Assembly: GCA_021154945.1 (NCBI GenBank)
Contig: JAJNQF010000159.1
Span: forward strand, 1 to 6,394
Origin: Sphingomonas sp.
Lineage (GTDB): Bacteria; Pseudomonadota; Alphaproteobacteria; Sphingomonadales; Sphingomonadaceae
Reading direction: 5' to 3'
Length of the DNA stretch: 6,394 bases
Shown in pieces: positions 6,094 to 6,394 of the stretch (position 1 is the stretch's first letter; each line of letters starts with the position of its first letter). A model generated the notes under the pieces. That model was not told the origin of the DNA, made no database searches, and was given only the letters and a program-made list of their open reading frames with translations. A program made the position numbers and the translations under genes.

Positions 6094-6104
6094 GTCCGTA
6101 CAAA
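6090..6104 (-). promoter_or_regulatory. Putative operator, copy 2 (MaoC gene)
   Basis: TAATGTCCGTACAAA on the plus strand is the exact reverse complement of the element at 4413-4427. The match stops at 15 bp: flanks differ on both sides, as expected of a conserved protein-binding site and not of a larger duplication. It overlaps the candidate -10 and probable transcription start and ends 16 bp before the start codon. Confidence 0.6.
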
Positions 6105-6120
6105 GCGATAAGGAGGATGT

Positions 6121-6394
6121 ATGAGCCTTTCGGCTATCAAGGTTGGCGAACAGCGCTACCGCGCGAGCTATGGCCGCTATCTCGAGGATTTCGTCGTCGG
6201 CGACATTTACGAGCATCGCCCCGGGCGGACGATCACCGACGCGGACAATATCCAGTTCTCGCTGATGACGATGAACGCACACCCAATGCACTGCGATGCG
6301 CAATATGCCGCGAAGAGCGAATTCGGGCGGCTGCTGGTCAATAGCGGGCTGACGCTCGCGATCGTGCTCGGCATGACCGTTAACGACGTCAGCG
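6121..6394 (+). CDS. MaoC-like acyl-CoA hydratase/dehydratase (partial, 3' end outside window)
   Basis: Member of the MaoC/hot-dog hydratase group, which adds or removes water across enoyl-CoA double bonds. Only the first 91 codons are present and the frame is open at the window edge. YLEDFVVGDIYEHRPGRTIT (20-39) is the usual N-terminal strand region, and D42-N43 followed by MNAHPMHCD (51-59) is the hydratase motif with H54, H57 and D59 around the active site. GLLVNSG-like sequence (70-76) follows as in the family. The start is secure: AAGGAGG at 6110-6116, 4 bases before ATG 6121; an ATG at 6117 within the same leader is out of frame. Relatives of this type often sit in clusters with CoA transferases, acyl-CoA dehydrogenases and CitE-like lyases that degrade branched dicarboxylic acids, so this is probably the first gene of a catabolic operon. 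The specific substrate is not determinable here. Confidence 0.88.
   Translation, partial: MSLSAIKVGEQRYRASYGRYLEDFVVGDIYEHRPGRTITDADNIQFSLMTMNAHPMHCDAQYAAKSEFGRLLVNSGLTLAIVLGMTVNDVS

Noticed and set aside
6117..6344. 75-codon plus-strand frame from ATG 6117
   Set aside because: It overlaps the MaoC gene in another frame; the MaoC frame from 6121 has the conserved hydratase motif and good spacing from AAGGAGG.

Overview
The window looks like chromosomal DNA from a high-GC alphaproteobacterium, most likely a sphingomonad. This rests on the strong G/C preference at third codon positions, an FnrL-type oxygen regulator, and outer-membrane and acyl-CoA genes of the kind common in Sphingomonadales. 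The assignment is from general recognition of the proteins, not from a search. No rRNA, tRNA, CRISPR array, insertion sequence or phage gene was seen.

Layout. Positions 76-767 (+) hold an FNR-type transcription factor whose cysteine-rich N-terminus is in a different reading frame from the rest of the gene. Converging on it, with overlapping stop codons, is a minus-strand gene (764-1297) for a small helical protein that may be a divergent hemerythrin-like protein. A near-perfect FNR/FixK-type box lies 46 bp upstream of its start. A second minus-strand gene (1593-2063) encodes a CMP/dCMP-type zinc deaminase. On the plus strand follow a FUSC-family inner-membrane exporter (about 2108-3349, true start uncertain) and, 43 bp later, a TesB-type acyl-CoA thioesterase (3393-4304). 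After a gap with a possible terminator and a short degenerate repeat come a long outer-membrane porin of the phosphate-selective O/P type (4510-6042) and the first 91 codons of a MaoC-like acyl-CoA hydratase (6121 to the window end).

How the parts may work together. Two regulatory circuits can be read from the DNA. The first is oxygen/redox control: the FNR-like protein keeps the DNA-reading residues expected to bind TTGAT half-sites, and such a site sits in front of the neighbouring hemerythrin-like gene. The second is a putative local regulon: an exact 15-bp element, TTTGTACGGACATTA, occurs in the porin promoter (4413-4427) and, inverted, in front of the MaoC gene (6090-6104). Its core is dyad-symmetric and it overlaps likely promoter elements in both places. 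This suggests that one repressor controls uptake across the outer membrane (porin) together with a CoA-dependent catabolic operon that starts at the MaoC gene and runs out of the window. The regulator itself is not in the window.

The FUSC exporter and thioesterase may form a two-gene transcription unit, but nothing in the sequence ties them to the catabolic unit downstream.
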